From: Bacteroidales bacterium
Lineage (GTDB): Bacteria > Bacteroidota > Bacteroidia > Bacteroidales > Muribaculaceae
NCBI GenBank assembly: GCA_030526455.1
Contig: JAUNCU010000132.1
Location: 1 to 8,102 of the forward strand
Direction of reading: 5' to 3'
Length of the DNA stretch: 8,102 bases
Positions 1-6,463 of the stretch are shown here, piece after piece. Position 1 is the first letter of the stretch. The number at the start of each line of letters is the position of its first letter. The translations under genes and the position numbers were made by a program. Below the pieces are notes generated by a model. The model saw nothing but the letters and a program-made list of their open reading frames with translations. It had not been told where the DNA came from and did not search any database.

Positions 1-3
1 ATT

Positions 4-51
4 AAGCGCTGGTCAAATCCTGAGGATATGGATTTGATCAGCGTTTCTTTT
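4..51 (+). terminator. Intrinsic terminator of an upstream gene
   Basis: A 17-bp stem pairs 4-20 with 30-46; every position pairs, two of them as G-U wobbles. The loop is nine bases (21-29) and the stem is followed by a T-rich tract (44-51, TTTCTTTT). This is the shape of a strong rho-independent terminator for plus-strand transcription entering from outside the window. It insulates the promoter at 102-131. Confidence 0.75.
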
Positions 52-101
52 GTGGAGTATCAAGAAAGGAATCATTCGTTGCAGAAAATGCTTTAATAGT
101 A

Positions 102-131
102 TTTGAGTTTAAATAAAAATGAATAACTTTG
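102..131 (+). promoter_or_regulatory. Bacteroidetes-type promoter of the LRR gene
   Basis: TTTG at 102-105 and TAACTTTG at 124-131 are separated by 18 bases, matching the Bacteroidetes primary-sigma pattern (TTTG, 17-21 bases, TAnnTTTG). Transcription should begin near 136-139, which leaves almost no leader before the ATG at 142 and about 20 bases before the in-frame ATG at 157. Confidence 0.7.
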
Positions 132-141
132 TGGAAAAACG

Positions 142-1860
142 ATGTTATTCAAAACTATGGATGATTTTGAAATAGAAAACGGAGTGCTAATTTCAAGTTC
201 CAAACGCGCCTCTTTTGTTGAAATACCTAATTGTGTCACCTGCATAGGATTTGAGGCTTTCTCTGATTGGTACAATATGGTCGCTGTAGAGATTCCTAAC
301 AGTGTTACAAGTATAGACAAGTACGCGTTCACGGATTGCTACTACCTGGTTTCTGTTGAGATACCAAACAGTGTTGTTAGCATAGGAGAGGGGTGCTTCT
401 CTGGCTGTATCAGTTTGACCTCAATAGAGATTCCTAATAGTGTTGTTGATATTGGAGGTTTAGCGTTCTCGGGTTGTTATAGATTGACGTCAATAACAGT
501 AGATGATGGGAATCAATGTTTTGATTCTAGAGACGATTGTAATGCGATTATAAACACAAAAGCGAATTCACTAATCGTTGGTTGTAAGTCTACAAAAATT
601 CCTAGCGGCATTGCCCGCATTGGGGACTGGGCTTTTTCTGGTTGCGAAGAGTTGGAATCAATAGAAATCCCTGGTAGTGTCACCTGTATTGGTGATAATG
701 CGTTTTTTGGTTGCTCAGGCTTAACATCGATAGATATCCATGAAGGGGTTACTAGCATAGGAAACGAGGCTTTCATTGATTGCGAAAATATGGAATCGGT
801 TAGTATACCCGATAGTGTTGCGTGGATTGGCAGGGAGGCGTTTTCTAAATGCTCTAGTTTGGTCTCAGTTGTGATTCCTAAAAACGTTGCCAGTATAGGA
901 GACGAAACCTTCTCTAGTTGCTCTGGATTGACTTCTGTTACGATTCCGAACAGTGTTGTTAGCATAGGCTATGGGGCGTTTTCTGGTTGCTCAGGATTGA
1001 CTTCCATTATTATTCCGAACAGTGTGACTAGTATTGGAAACTGGGCATTCTCTGATTGTTCAGGCTTGTTTTCTGTTGTAATTCCAAATGCTGTCACCAC
1101 TATAGGCAATGGAGTCTTCTCAGACTGCTCGGGATTGACTTCTGTTACGCTTCCGAATAGTGTGACTAGTATTGGAAACTGGGCGTTCTCTGGTTGCTCA
1201 GACTTGACTTCAATTGTGATTCCAGAGAGTGTCACCAGAATAGGTAAAGGTGCTTTCTCTGATTGCTCGGGCTTGACATCAATCAATATTCCGAACAGTG
1301 TCACTAGTATAGGTGAAGGTGCTTTCTCTGGTTGCTCGGGCTTGACATCAATCAATATTCCGAACAGTGTTACTAGCATAGGTGAAGGTGCTTTCTCTGA
1401 CTGTTCTAGTTTGTCCTTGGTTGAAATTCCGAGCAGCGTTGTCGAAATAAGCAAAGAGGCTTTCGATGGTTACAATGGTTTGATATCTGTTGTAATTTCG
1501 GACGGTGTCACCAGAATAGAAGACGAAGCCTTTTATGGTTGCAGTGGCTTGATTTCAATTGTGATCCCAAACAGCGTCATTAGTATAGGTGAAGAAGCCT
1601 TTTCTGGTTGCAATGGTTTGACTTCGATCGTGATACCTTCAGGAGTTATTACTATCGAAATGCTTGCATTTTGTGACTGTAAAAGTCTGAAGGAAATACA
1701 TATTAGGAATCAGCATCCGTCTCAGATGGATATTTACTATGATGCGTTTGAAGACACACCGATTGAAGATTGTACGCTTTATGTGCCTATTGGGACTGGC
1801 TATGAGTATCGTCACCATCCAGTTTTTGGGAAATTCAAGGAGGTGATTATTGAGAAATGA
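142..1860 (+). CDS. BspA-like leucine-rich repeat protein (LRR_5), no signal peptide
   Basis: The 572-residue product is almost wholly repeats. About twenty 23-residue LRR_5/BspA units of the form NSVTSIGxxAFSGCSGLTSIxIP run from residue 30 to 522. They are interrupted once, at about 122-154, by the insert typical of this family (FDSRDDCNAII...LIVGCK). The last 50 residues form the usual cap (CTLYVPIGTGYEYRHHPVFGKFKEV). No signal peptide or sorting domain is visible, unlike surface BspA adhesins, so by inference it is cytoplasmic or exported by an unusual route; its binding partner is unknown. Many homologues begin MxDFEI, and the promoter lies very close, so translation probably starts at the ATG at 157 (MDDFEIENGVL) rather than at 142. 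It is a single-gene unit, convergent with the next gene. The repeat DNA keeps antisense frames open, which produces false genes on the other strand. Family assignment is firm; function is not known. Confidence 0.93.
   Translation: MLFKTMDDFEIENGVLISSSKRASFVEIPNCVTCIGFEAFSDWYNMVAVEIPNSVTSIDKYAFTDCYYLVSVEIPNSVVSIGEGCFSGCISLTSIEIPNSVVDIGGLAFSGCYRLTSITVDDGNQCFDSRDDCNAIINTKANSLIVGCKSTKIPSGIARIGDWAFSGCEELESIEIPGSVTCIGDNAFFGCSGLTSIDIHEGVTSIGNEAFIDCENMESVSIPDSVAWIGREAFSKCSSLVSVVIPKNVASIGDETFSSCSGLTSVTIPNSVVSIGYGAFSGCSGLTSIIIPNSVTSIGNWAFSDCSGLFSVVIPNAVTTIGNGVFSDCSGLTSVTLPNSVTSIGNWAFSGCSDLTSIVIPESVTRIGKGAFSDCSGLTSINIPNSVTSIGEGAFSGCSGLTSINIPNSVTSIGEGAFSDCSSLSLVEIPSSVVEISKEAFDGYNGLISVVISDGVTRIEDEAFYGCSGLISIVIPNSVISIGEEAFSGCNGLTSIVIPSGVITIEMLAFCDCKSLKEIHIRNQHPSQMDIYYDAFEDTPIEDCTLYVPIGTGYEYRHHPVFGKFKEVIIEK
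1261..1398 (+). repeat. Near-identical 69-bp tandem duplication in the LRR gene
   Basis: Positions 1261-1329 and 1330-1398 differ at only three of 69 bases by eye, while other repeat units in the gene have diverged much more. The unit encodes exactly one 23-residue LRR, so gain or loss keeps frame. This suggests a recent in-frame repeat expansion by slippage or unequal recombination. Confidence 0.85.
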
Positions 1861-1938
1861 TAATATCTTTGTTAGAGGTATGGGATAATATGAGGCGGGT
1901 GTTGAGCGGAAGGGTTTCTGGCCGCTTGATGTTTCGAT

Positions 1939-2094
1939 TTACAGGTTTTGCTTGCGGAGGAAGTCCTTCACGAGTTTGATGTTGCGTGACACGTTTACTC
2001 GTTTTGTGCTTTTTTCGGCTTCTTCGGCCTTGGCCAAGAAGCGTTCGGCGTCTTTGCCGTGCAGCGTGGGTATGGAGCGGATAGCAATTGCCAT
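1939..2094 (-). CDS. Small conserved-looking protein, function unknown
   Basis: The 51-residue product begins MAIAIRSIPTLHGKDAERF and is rich in Lys, Glu and Arg (AKAEEAEKSTKR), with a basic C-terminus (DFLRKQNL). It looks soluble and mostly helical. Small proteins with a similar MAIAIRxIPTL start are, as far as I recall, common in Bacteroidales and often precede acetyltransferase or toxin-like genes, which suggests an antitoxin-like role; no partner is present here, so that is only inference. The frame is open further upstream to 2145, but the -7 box of its promoter lies at 2119-2126, inside that extension, so the ATG at 2094 is the better start, with a leader of about 18 bases. It converges on the LRR gene; no convincing terminator was found between them. 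Confidence 0.7.
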   Translation of the reverse strand: MAIAIRSIPTLHGKDAERFLAKAEEAEKSTKRVNVSRNIKLVKDFLRKQNL

Positions 2095-2118
2095 AATTAG
2101 TTTGTTTTCGTTACGCTG

Positions 2119-2151
2119 CAAAGTTACATAAAAATGAAATAGCATCTACAA
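2119..2151 (-). promoter_or_regulatory. Promoter of the 51-residue protein
   Basis: On the minus strand TAACTTTG (plus 2119-2126) is an exact TAnnTTTG match. A TTG at plus 2149-2151 stands 22 bases upstream, slightly farther than usual. It fixes the downstream ATG (2094) as the likely start. Confidence 0.55.
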
Positions 2152-2152
2152 T

Positions 2153-2183
2153 TTTGGGCGATTATTTGCAATCTCTACTTTTG
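2153..2183 (+). promoter_or_regulatory. Possible plus-strand promoter with a short leader ORF
   Basis: TTTG at 2153-2156, 19 bases, then TACTTTTG at 2176-2183 fits the Bacteroidetes pattern and diverges from the preceding promoter. The only reading frame behind it is a 17-codon ORF at 2191-2244 (starting MKNSLNSSQAK), followed by non-coding DNA up to the terminator at 2330-2359. It may drive a small RNA of about 170 bases, a truncated gene remnant, or nothing. Confidence 0.35.
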
Positions 2184-2329
2184 TATGGCTATGAAAAATT
2201 CGCTCAATTCTTCGCAAGCGAAGCGGCAAGCCGATAACGTTTAATTCGTTGACCCCAAAAAACAGCAGCCCAGGAAAAGTTTTAATTCGTCGAACTTGTC
2301 AAATCACTCGTTGAGCCATATGAAACAAA

Positions 2330-2359
2330 AGCAGCCCGGAGGGGTGTTTCCGGGCTGCT
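2330..2359 (-). terminator. Bidirectional intrinsic terminator
   Basis: AGCAGCCCGGA (2330-2340) and TCCGGGCTGCT (2349-2359) form a perfect 11-bp stem around an 8-base loop. Read on the minus strand it is followed by TTTTGTTTC, 22 bases beyond the capsid gene stop. On the plus strand it is followed by ATTTAATTTT, so it may also end any transcript from 2176. Confidence 0.8.
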
Positions 2360-2381
2360 ATTTAATTTTGGTGTTGGGTGG

Positions 2382-3782
2382 TTATTGCATTACTATGCGC
2401 ATGTGGGCTTTGGGGTAGCGGAGCACGAGGCAACTGGCTTCGGTGAGCACGAGGGCGTCGACGTTGCGCACACCGCTGGCCTTGAGGTTGAGCGCTTCGG
2501 TGCTGAAGGGGATGTGGGTGTACTTCTGCAGGTATTCGGGGTCGATGACCATGCCGTTGTCGGGCATTCCCACCTCGTCGAACACTTCGCTCAGCAGCAC
2601 GTAGAGGGTGCCGAATTTGGAGCGGAGTTCGGTGAAGTCGATACCCCATTTCACCACGTTCTCGCCGGCGCTCACCATCTTGGAGTATTCCAGTTTGTTG
2701 AGGCGGCCTATCAAACCGCTGCCGCCGATGAGGATTTTGCGCTTGCTGCCGGCGTTGCCGGTGAAGGCGTCGCGCATGAGGTCGATCACCTCGTTTTGGG
2801 TAAACTGGCCGTCGTCGTAGTTAAACACCTTCCCCGCCTGATACCAGATGCCGCCGGTGAGCATGATGTTTTCCTTCTTGGTGCTGTCCCAGAGTTTCTT
2901 CTTCACGCCGAAGAGGAACGACTTCTCCATGCCCAGTCGCATGTCGTAGATGGCGGCTTCTTCCTGGTCGCTCATGTCCCAGGGCACTTCCTTGTTGCTC
3001 ATCTTCATGAGCGTGCTCTGCTCGATCTGGCACTTGAAGATTTGGCAGAAGTTGCGCGCCTTCTGTGGCAGGGCCTCAAATTGGGGCGACATCACGTCGA
3101 GTTCGCTAGCGGCGCGGCCCATGCGTATGAGGATGTTGTTCTTGGGGATGGCGGGTATGCATCCTTCGGTGCCGCCCACCTTCTTGCCGTTGACCGCCGT
3201 CACCCACAGGCCTCCGTCGGTTTCCTCCTTGCGCTCCACGTAGAGCACCAGATCGTTGAGCGAGAAAGAGGTGCCGTTAGGCTCATAGCCGCTCACGCCC
3301 TGCACCAGGATGGTGTCGCTCACGTCGAAGATGTCGTTGTTCGACGTCATGATCTTTACCTTAGTCATGGTAGAAGGGTCGGCGTCGGCCTTGGGTTCGG
3401 GCACTGCGTCCTTCATCGAGGCGCTGGTGGGCTTGGTGTCCACATTGTAGTAGTCCACCGTCATGCTGCCGGTGCGCTTGGCGCCAGCGCAGCGCGAGAG
3501 TTGGTCCACTGGAGTGGCCATAGGTCGGATTTTCACGATTTGGCTGTCGATTTCGTTGAGCAGCAGTTCGCCCGAAGCCTCTCGAGCCACATCGGTAGAG
3601 AGGGGTCCTCCCACCACGTGCTTCCCGCCGGCCACGCCAGCCACCAGTGCCATCGCGAGGGTGGTTTCGCCGTCGCTCATGGCGCACGACACCATCAGCA
3701 GAGCCATTGTGAAGAGCATTACGAGAATGAGCCTGAAGTTGCTCTTCATCCACTTGATTTTTGCAAGAAATTTGTTTTTCAT
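2382..3782 (-). CDS. HK97-fold major capsid protein (SU10/DUF5309-like) with hydrophobic N-terminus
   Basis: The 466-residue product resembles phage major capsid proteins of the SU10/DUF5309 type. Landmarks are the N-arm (NEIDSQIVKIRPMATPVDQLSR, about 76-97), a central helix region with MEKSFLFGVKKKLWD (about 282-296), a glycine-rich turn with LTGGIWY, and a C-terminal A-domain-like part ending LVLTEASCLVLRYPKAHMRIV. Such proteins self-assemble into icosahedral shells. Unusually, residues 1-15 are basic and 16-33 are strongly hydrophobic, ending in VSC (Cys33), close to a lipobox, with a second hydrophobic stretch at about 41-52. A capsid subunit has no reason to be exported, so membrane tethering, a processed N-terminus or a scaffold-like extension are all possible. 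It follows the 111-residue gene by 64 bases with no promoter between, so the two share an mRNA. No terminase, portal, protease or tail gene is in the window. The equally long plus-strand frame is a His-rich shadow. Fold assignment is from motifs only. Confidence 0.8.
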   Translation of the reverse strand: MKNKFLAKIKWMKSNFRLILVMLFTMALLMVSCAMSDGETTLAMALVAGVAGGKHVVGGPLSTDVAREASGELLLNEIDSQIVKIRPMATPVDQLSRCAGAKRTGSMTVDYYNVDTKPTSASMKDAVPEPKADADPSTMTKVKIMTSNNDIFDVSDTILVQGVSGYEPNGTSFSLNDLVLYVERKEETDGGLWVTAVNGKKVGGTEGCIPAIPKNNILIRMGRAASELDVMSPQFEALPQKARNFCQIFKCQIEQSTLMKMSNKEVPWDMSDQEEAAIYDMRLGMEKSFLFGVKKKLWDSTKKENIMLTGGIWYQAGKVFNYDDGQFTQNEVIDLMRDAFTGNAGSKRKILIGGSGLIGRLNKLEYSKMVSAGENVVKWGIDFTELRSKFGTLYVLLSEVFDEVGMPDNGMVIDPEYLQKYTHIPFSTEALNLKASGVRNVDALVLTEASCLVLRYPKAHMRIVMQ

Positions 3783-3846
3783 TTTACGTGTAGTTAAAAA
3801 GATGAATAAAAAGATAAATGGTTGGAAATAGGGTTGGTCGAAAGTG

Positions 3847-4182
3847 CTAGAGGTTCCACACGCTGCGTCGATTGTAGCGCGGAAATCGGGCGGGTTGGCA
3901 TTCAGGCTCCTCCTCTTGCATGGGGTGGGTCACCTGCTCGATTTTCTCGTTGCGGCCACGCAGGTAGCCTTCGGTTTCGGCGTTTTTCACATCCTCGTCG
4001 TGGTTCACGGCGCGCGAGAGCATGTTCACGGTGGCTTCATCGATTTCGCCACACTCCACGCGCTTGATGATTTCGCGCACTCGGCTGCCGGTGGCTTCGT
4101 CGAGGTTCATTCGCTCCACGCAAGCCTCCCACTGTGGAGCGGGGGCGGGAGCGGCGGGCTGGGGGGATTGATTGTTGTTCAT
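3847..4182 (-). CDS. Small Pro/Ala-rich protein, possible capsid scaffold or shell partner
   Basis: This 111-residue protein is the first gene of the operon with the capsid-like gene. It has a flexible Pro/Ala segment (residues 6-16), a charged helical middle (about 25-82) that contains EGYLRGRNEKIE (71-82), an acidic stretch (EEEPE), and a basic/aromatic tail PRYNRRSVWNL (101-111). There is no signal peptide or membrane segment. A short, helical, charged protein directly before a major capsid gene is the classic position of a scaffold, and a distinctive C-terminal tail could bind the shell interior; both are inference from context. I do not recognise the family by name. Its promoter is at 4219-4250, giving a leader of about 30 bases. 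GC-rich codon use matches the capsid gene and differs from the ATPase. Confidence 0.75.
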   Translation of the reverse strand: MNNNQSPQPAAPAPAPQWEACVERMNLDEATGSRVREIIKRVECGEIDEATVNMLSRAVNHDEDVKNAETEGYLRGRNEKIEQVTHPMQEEEPECQPARFPRYNRRSVWNL

Positions 4183-4218
4183 CGTTGTAATTAAATTTAT
4201 GGGTTAATGATCACGGTG

Positions 4219-4250
4219 CAAAATTAGCACGGCGCGCCACCCGTGGTCAA
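4219..4250 (-). promoter_or_regulatory. Promoter of the scaffold-like/capsid operon
   Basis: On the minus strand TAATTTTG (plus 4219-4226) matches TAnnTTTG, and a TTG at plus 4248-4250 stands 21 bases upstream. The predicted start near 4212 gives a leader of about 30 bases. The operon therefore appears to be read by the host housekeeping sigma factor, back to back with the MaoC promoter. Confidence 0.6.
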
Positions 4251-4277
4251 TACCAAAAGGGCATTTCGGGTGCCGGA

Positions 4278-4309
4278 TTTGCTCCGTTGCGGGAAAATGC
4301 GTAACTTTG
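4278..4309 (+). promoter_or_regulatory. Promoter of the MaoC-family gene
   Basis: TTTG at 4278-4281, 20 bases, then TAACTTTG at 4302-4309 is a full match to the Bacteroidetes consensus. Transcription should begin near 4315, about 40 bases before the ATG at 4355. Confidence 0.75.
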
Positions 4310-4354
4310 TGGCACTTAACCACACATACTACTCACTAAAATCACAATATAGAA

Positions 4355-4831
4355 ATGGGAAAGTTAGTTATCAATTCTTACGAAGAATTTGCATCACATC
4401 TTGGAAAAGAACTCGGTACGTCGGAATGGATCGAGGTTACCCAAGACCGTATTAACATGTTTGCCGACGCCACGCTCGACCACCAGTGGATTCATGTCGA
4501 CACCGAGCGCGCTAAGGTGGAAAGCCCCTACAAGAGCACCATCGCCCACGGCTACCTCACCCTCTCGCTCCTCCCCCACATGTGGGAGCAGATTATCGAG
4601 GTGAACAATATCACCATGCTCGTGAACTACGGTATGGACAAGATGCGCTACGGTCAGGCCGTGCTCGCAGGCAGCCGCGTGCGCATGAGCGCTAAACTCC
4701 ACAGCATTCAGGATTTGCGCGGCATCGCCAAGACCGAAATCGACTTCAAGATCGAAATCGAAGGCCAACGCAAACCAGCCCTCCAGGGCATCTGCGCATT
4801 CCTCTACCACTTCAAGAAGGAAGAGGCATAA
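4355..4831 (+). CDS. MaoC-family (R)-hydratase/dehydratase, NodN-like
   Basis: The 158-residue product is a single hotdog-fold MaoC-like domain of the usual length for the family. The hydratase active-site segment is FADATLDHQWIHVD, with Asp42 and His47 in the D-x4-H positions of the catalytic pair, followed by the family hallmark STIAHGYLTLSLLP. Close relatives (NodN-like, Rv0130-like) hydrate trans-2-enoyl thioesters to (R)-3-hydroxyacyl thioesters; the actual substrate cannot be told from sequence. It is cytoplasmic, with no signal peptide. It stands alone: its own promoter (4278-4309), a leader of about 40 bases without a Shine-Dalgarno, and its own terminator (4866-4915). It looks like an ordinary host gene lying between phage-like operons on the opposite strand, so it may mark the native chromosome backbone. 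Family call is strong. Confidence 0.93.
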   Translation: MGKLVINSYEEFASHLGKELGTSEWIEVTQDRINMFADATLDHQWIHVDTERAKVESPYKSTIAHGYLTLSLLPHMWEQIIEVNNITMLVNYGMDKMRYGQAVLAGSRVRMSAKLHSIQDLRGIAKTEIDFKIEIEGQRKPALQGICAFLYHFKKEEA

Positions 4832-4865
4832 CCTGCCGCAGCACAGAAACGAAACTCATGGCGTA

Positions 4866-4915
4866 GCGCCTATGCACCACCCACGATGCATAGGCGCGCG
4901 TTTATTTTATATTTT
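4866..4915 (+). terminator. Intrinsic terminator of the MaoC gene
   Basis: GCGCCTATGCA (4866-4876) pairs perfectly with TGCATAGGCGC (4887-4897) around a 10-base loop. It is followed by GCG and the T-rich tract TTTATTTTATATTTT (4901-4915). It begins 35 bases past the MaoC stop codon. Confidence 0.85.
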
Positions 4916-4965
4916 GGAAGAGAAGGCGAGGCGGGGGCGTAGGGGGTGCCAAAACGTAGATTGTG

Positions 4966-5056
4966 GTAGGGACGCGATACTTCGCGTCCGCGTCAGGCGA
5001 TGGGTGTCTTTTTTTTGATTACCGATCGCCTATGCGGCTGCGATGTATCGCGCCCC
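4966..5056 (+). repeat. Hairpin-forming intergenic repeat, copy A
   Basis: It opens with GTAGGGACGCGATACTTCGC, and 4969-5001 pairs imperfectly with 5025-5056 around a spacer containing eight Ts (5009-5016) and GATTACC. The whole element aligns, reversed, with 6564-6660; the first 36 or so bases are nearly identical. No protein is encoded. It resembles a dispersed, possibly REP- or MITE-like, intergenic family. Confidence 0.7.
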
Positions 5057-5078
5057 CGTCATCTGTTAGGTGATTCTG

Positions 5079-5130
5079 AAAAAACACTAATTCGGAATTT
5101 ACTGTAAAATTGCAGTAAATTCCGAATTAG
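5079..5130 (-). terminator. Probable terminator of the ATPase gene within palindrome copy 1
   Basis: Read on the minus strand, the 18-bp stem of palindrome copy 1 is followed two bases later by six consecutive Ts (plus 5079-5084, AAAAAA). Stem, small loop and T-run in this order directly after the stop codon should end ATPase transcription. Confidence 0.65.
5087..5130. repeat. Long perfect palindrome, copy 1
   Basis: CTAATTCGGAATTTACTG (5087-5104) and its exact reverse complement (5113-5130) flank the 8-base centre TAAAATTG. It lies 5 bases beyond the ATPase stop codon. The same arms occur at 6423-6463 and 6749-6790. The centre matches copy 3 exactly and copy 2 approximately in reverse, so copies 1 and 2 face each other across the ATPase. 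Confidence 0.9.
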
Positions 5131-5135
5131 GCGGG

Positions 5136-6401
5136 TTAACGTCCTGGTATTCCGTTGAGAAGGAAATGGAATAGGCCCATGAAGAGGAAACCGTTTTCGT
5201 CGATGTAAGGCGCAATATCGTCGGCCACGATAATGATTTTTTTAAACGAGTCCTCGATACGCTTGAGCGACGCAAGTTCCTGCTGCCGCTTAGCCTCGTC
5301 GGGGAGCGCGTAAGCCGACTGTATATAGTATTTCTCTTGTCCGTTGGTGGCGATGAAATCTACCTCAAGTTGCTTGTATTGCATTTTTCCATCGCTCATT
5401 TCTCTTTGCTCTATCACGCCCACATCTACGCTGAAGCCGTTGATGCGCAGTTCGTTGTAGATCACATTTTCCATAATATGCGTGATTTCCTGTTGCCTGA
5501 AATTCAAGCGCGCATTTCTGAGGCCGATATCGGTGGCGTAGTATTTTTTAATTGATTCAAAATACTTGCGTCCCTTGATATTGTATCGTTTTGCACCGTC
5601 AAACAGGTAAGAGTCTTCAAGGTGGCCGATGTAAGCAAACACGGTTTCGGGGTCCACCTTCACTTTCTGCACCGAGGCTATGGTGTTTGCAATCTTGTTA
5701 GGGTTGTTGAGCGAACCGATGGCAGAGCACAGCGTATCGACCAATGCCTCCAGTGCCTGTAGGTTTTTGATATTTCTTCGTTCGACCACATCGGCGATAT
5801 ACGTTTTTTTCCACAATCGTTGTAGATATGCTGTTTTTTGTTCAGCCGTTTTTTTACCGATGAGCCCCGGCATGCCCCCGAAGGTGTAATACTCTTTCCA
5901 TAAATCGGCGGTAGACTCCGTTTTGCCAGTACAGAACTCCTTGAACGACAGCGGGAGCACCTGCACCTCGTCGCCCCTGCCTCGGAAGAGCGTGTTGATG
6001 TCCGACGACAAGAATTTCGAGTTCGAGCCAGTGATATACACGTCCACATTGTCTTTCTTGTTGAGCCCGTTTACGATTCGTTCAAATCCGTCAACTTCCT
6101 GTATTTCATCAAGAAACACGTAGTATTCCTCCTCGTCGCTCGCTAGGCGTTCGCGAAGGTAAGCCTTCAGGTTTTCTGGCTTTGTGAGGTCGAGGGTATT
6201 GTCAAGGTCGTCGGCGTCGAAGGTGATGAGGATGATATTATCTTTCTTCACACCTTGCTCCACCAGCCAATCGGTGTAGATTCGGCTCAAAAGCCATGAC
6301 TTTCCGCATCTTCTCGGGCCAGTGATCACCTTCACTTCACCATTGCCTCGCCGGTTGATGAGTTTCTGAAGATAGGTTTCGCGCTTGATGTAATGCTCCA
6401 T
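5136..6401 (-). CDS. AAA_14/DUF4143-family ATPase
   Basis: The 421-residue product is a complete member of the AAA_14 plus DUF4143 family, whose members are typically 380-450 residues. Walker A is GPRRCGKS (28-35), Walker B is YVFLDEIQ (94-101), a sensor-like TGSNS lies at 124-128, and GRG at 141-143 is the usual arginine-containing turn. The C-terminal DUF4143 part (about 200-421) ends in a degenerate PD-(D/E)xK-like core: ENVIYNELRINGF, EVDFIA, then YYIQSAY, where Gln replaces the usual catalytic Lys context. ATP binding and hydrolysis are expected; the cellular role of this abundant Bacteroidales and archaeal family is not established. No signal peptide or membrane helix is seen. It is a single-gene unit with a promoter apparently inside palindrome copy 2 and a terminator formed by copy 1. 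Codon use is more AT-rich than in the flanking phage-like operons. The ATG at 6401 begins the typical N-terminus (MEHYIKRETYLQKL). Confidence 0.93.
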   Translation of the reverse strand: MEHYIKRETYLQKLINRRGNGEVKVITGPRRCGKSWLLSRIYTDWLVEQGVKKDNIILITFDADDLDNTLDLTKPENLKAYLRERLASDEEEYYVFLDEIQEVDGFERIVNGLNKKDNVDVYITGSNSKFLSSDINTLFRGRGDEVQVLPLSFKEFCTGKTESTADLWKEYYTFGGMPGLIGKKTAEQKTAYLQRLWKKTYIADVVERRNIKNLQALEALVDTLCSAIGSLNNPNKIANTIASVQKVKVDPETVFAYIGHLEDSYLFDGAKRYNIKGRKYFESIKKYYATDIGLRNARLNFRQQEITHIMENVIYNELRINGFSVDVGVIEQREMSDGKMQYKQLEVDFIATNGQEKYYIQSAYALPDEAKRQQELASLKRIEDSFKKIIIVADDIAPYIDENGFLFMGLFHFLLNGIPGR

Positions 6402-6422
6402 ATTATGAGGGTGTTATTATAA

Positions 6423-6463
6423 CTAATTCGGAATTTACTGCAAATTTACAGTAAATTCCGAAT
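6423..6463. repeat. Long palindrome, copy 2, upstream of the ATPase
   Basis: CTAATTCGGAATTTACTG (6423-6440), centre CAAATTTA, then a 15-base right arm (6449-6463) that stops matching three bases short of the full arm. The centre resembles the reverse complement of that in copies 1 and 3. It ends 21 bases before the ATPase start codon. Confidence 0.9.

Noticed and set aside
1..96. Open frame from the window edge to TAA at 94-96, a possible C-terminal tail of a gene (31 codons)
   Set aside because: The stretch is dominated by a 17-bp hairpin plus T-tract at 4-51 that looks like a terminator, and 31 open codons are easily chance.
513..1454. Two minus-strand frames of 150 and 161 codons within the LRR gene
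   Set aside because: They are periodic antisense translations of the 69-base repeats and have no independent support.
2385..3797. 470-codon plus-strand frame opposite the capsid gene
   Set aside because: Its protein is an implausible His/Val/Ala-rich sequence with no motifs, while the minus frame has clear capsid-family features; it is a codon-bias shadow.
4394..4810. 138-codon minus-strand frame opposite the MaoC gene
   Set aside because: The plus frame has the MaoC active-site motif, a promoter and a terminator; the minus frame is a shadow.
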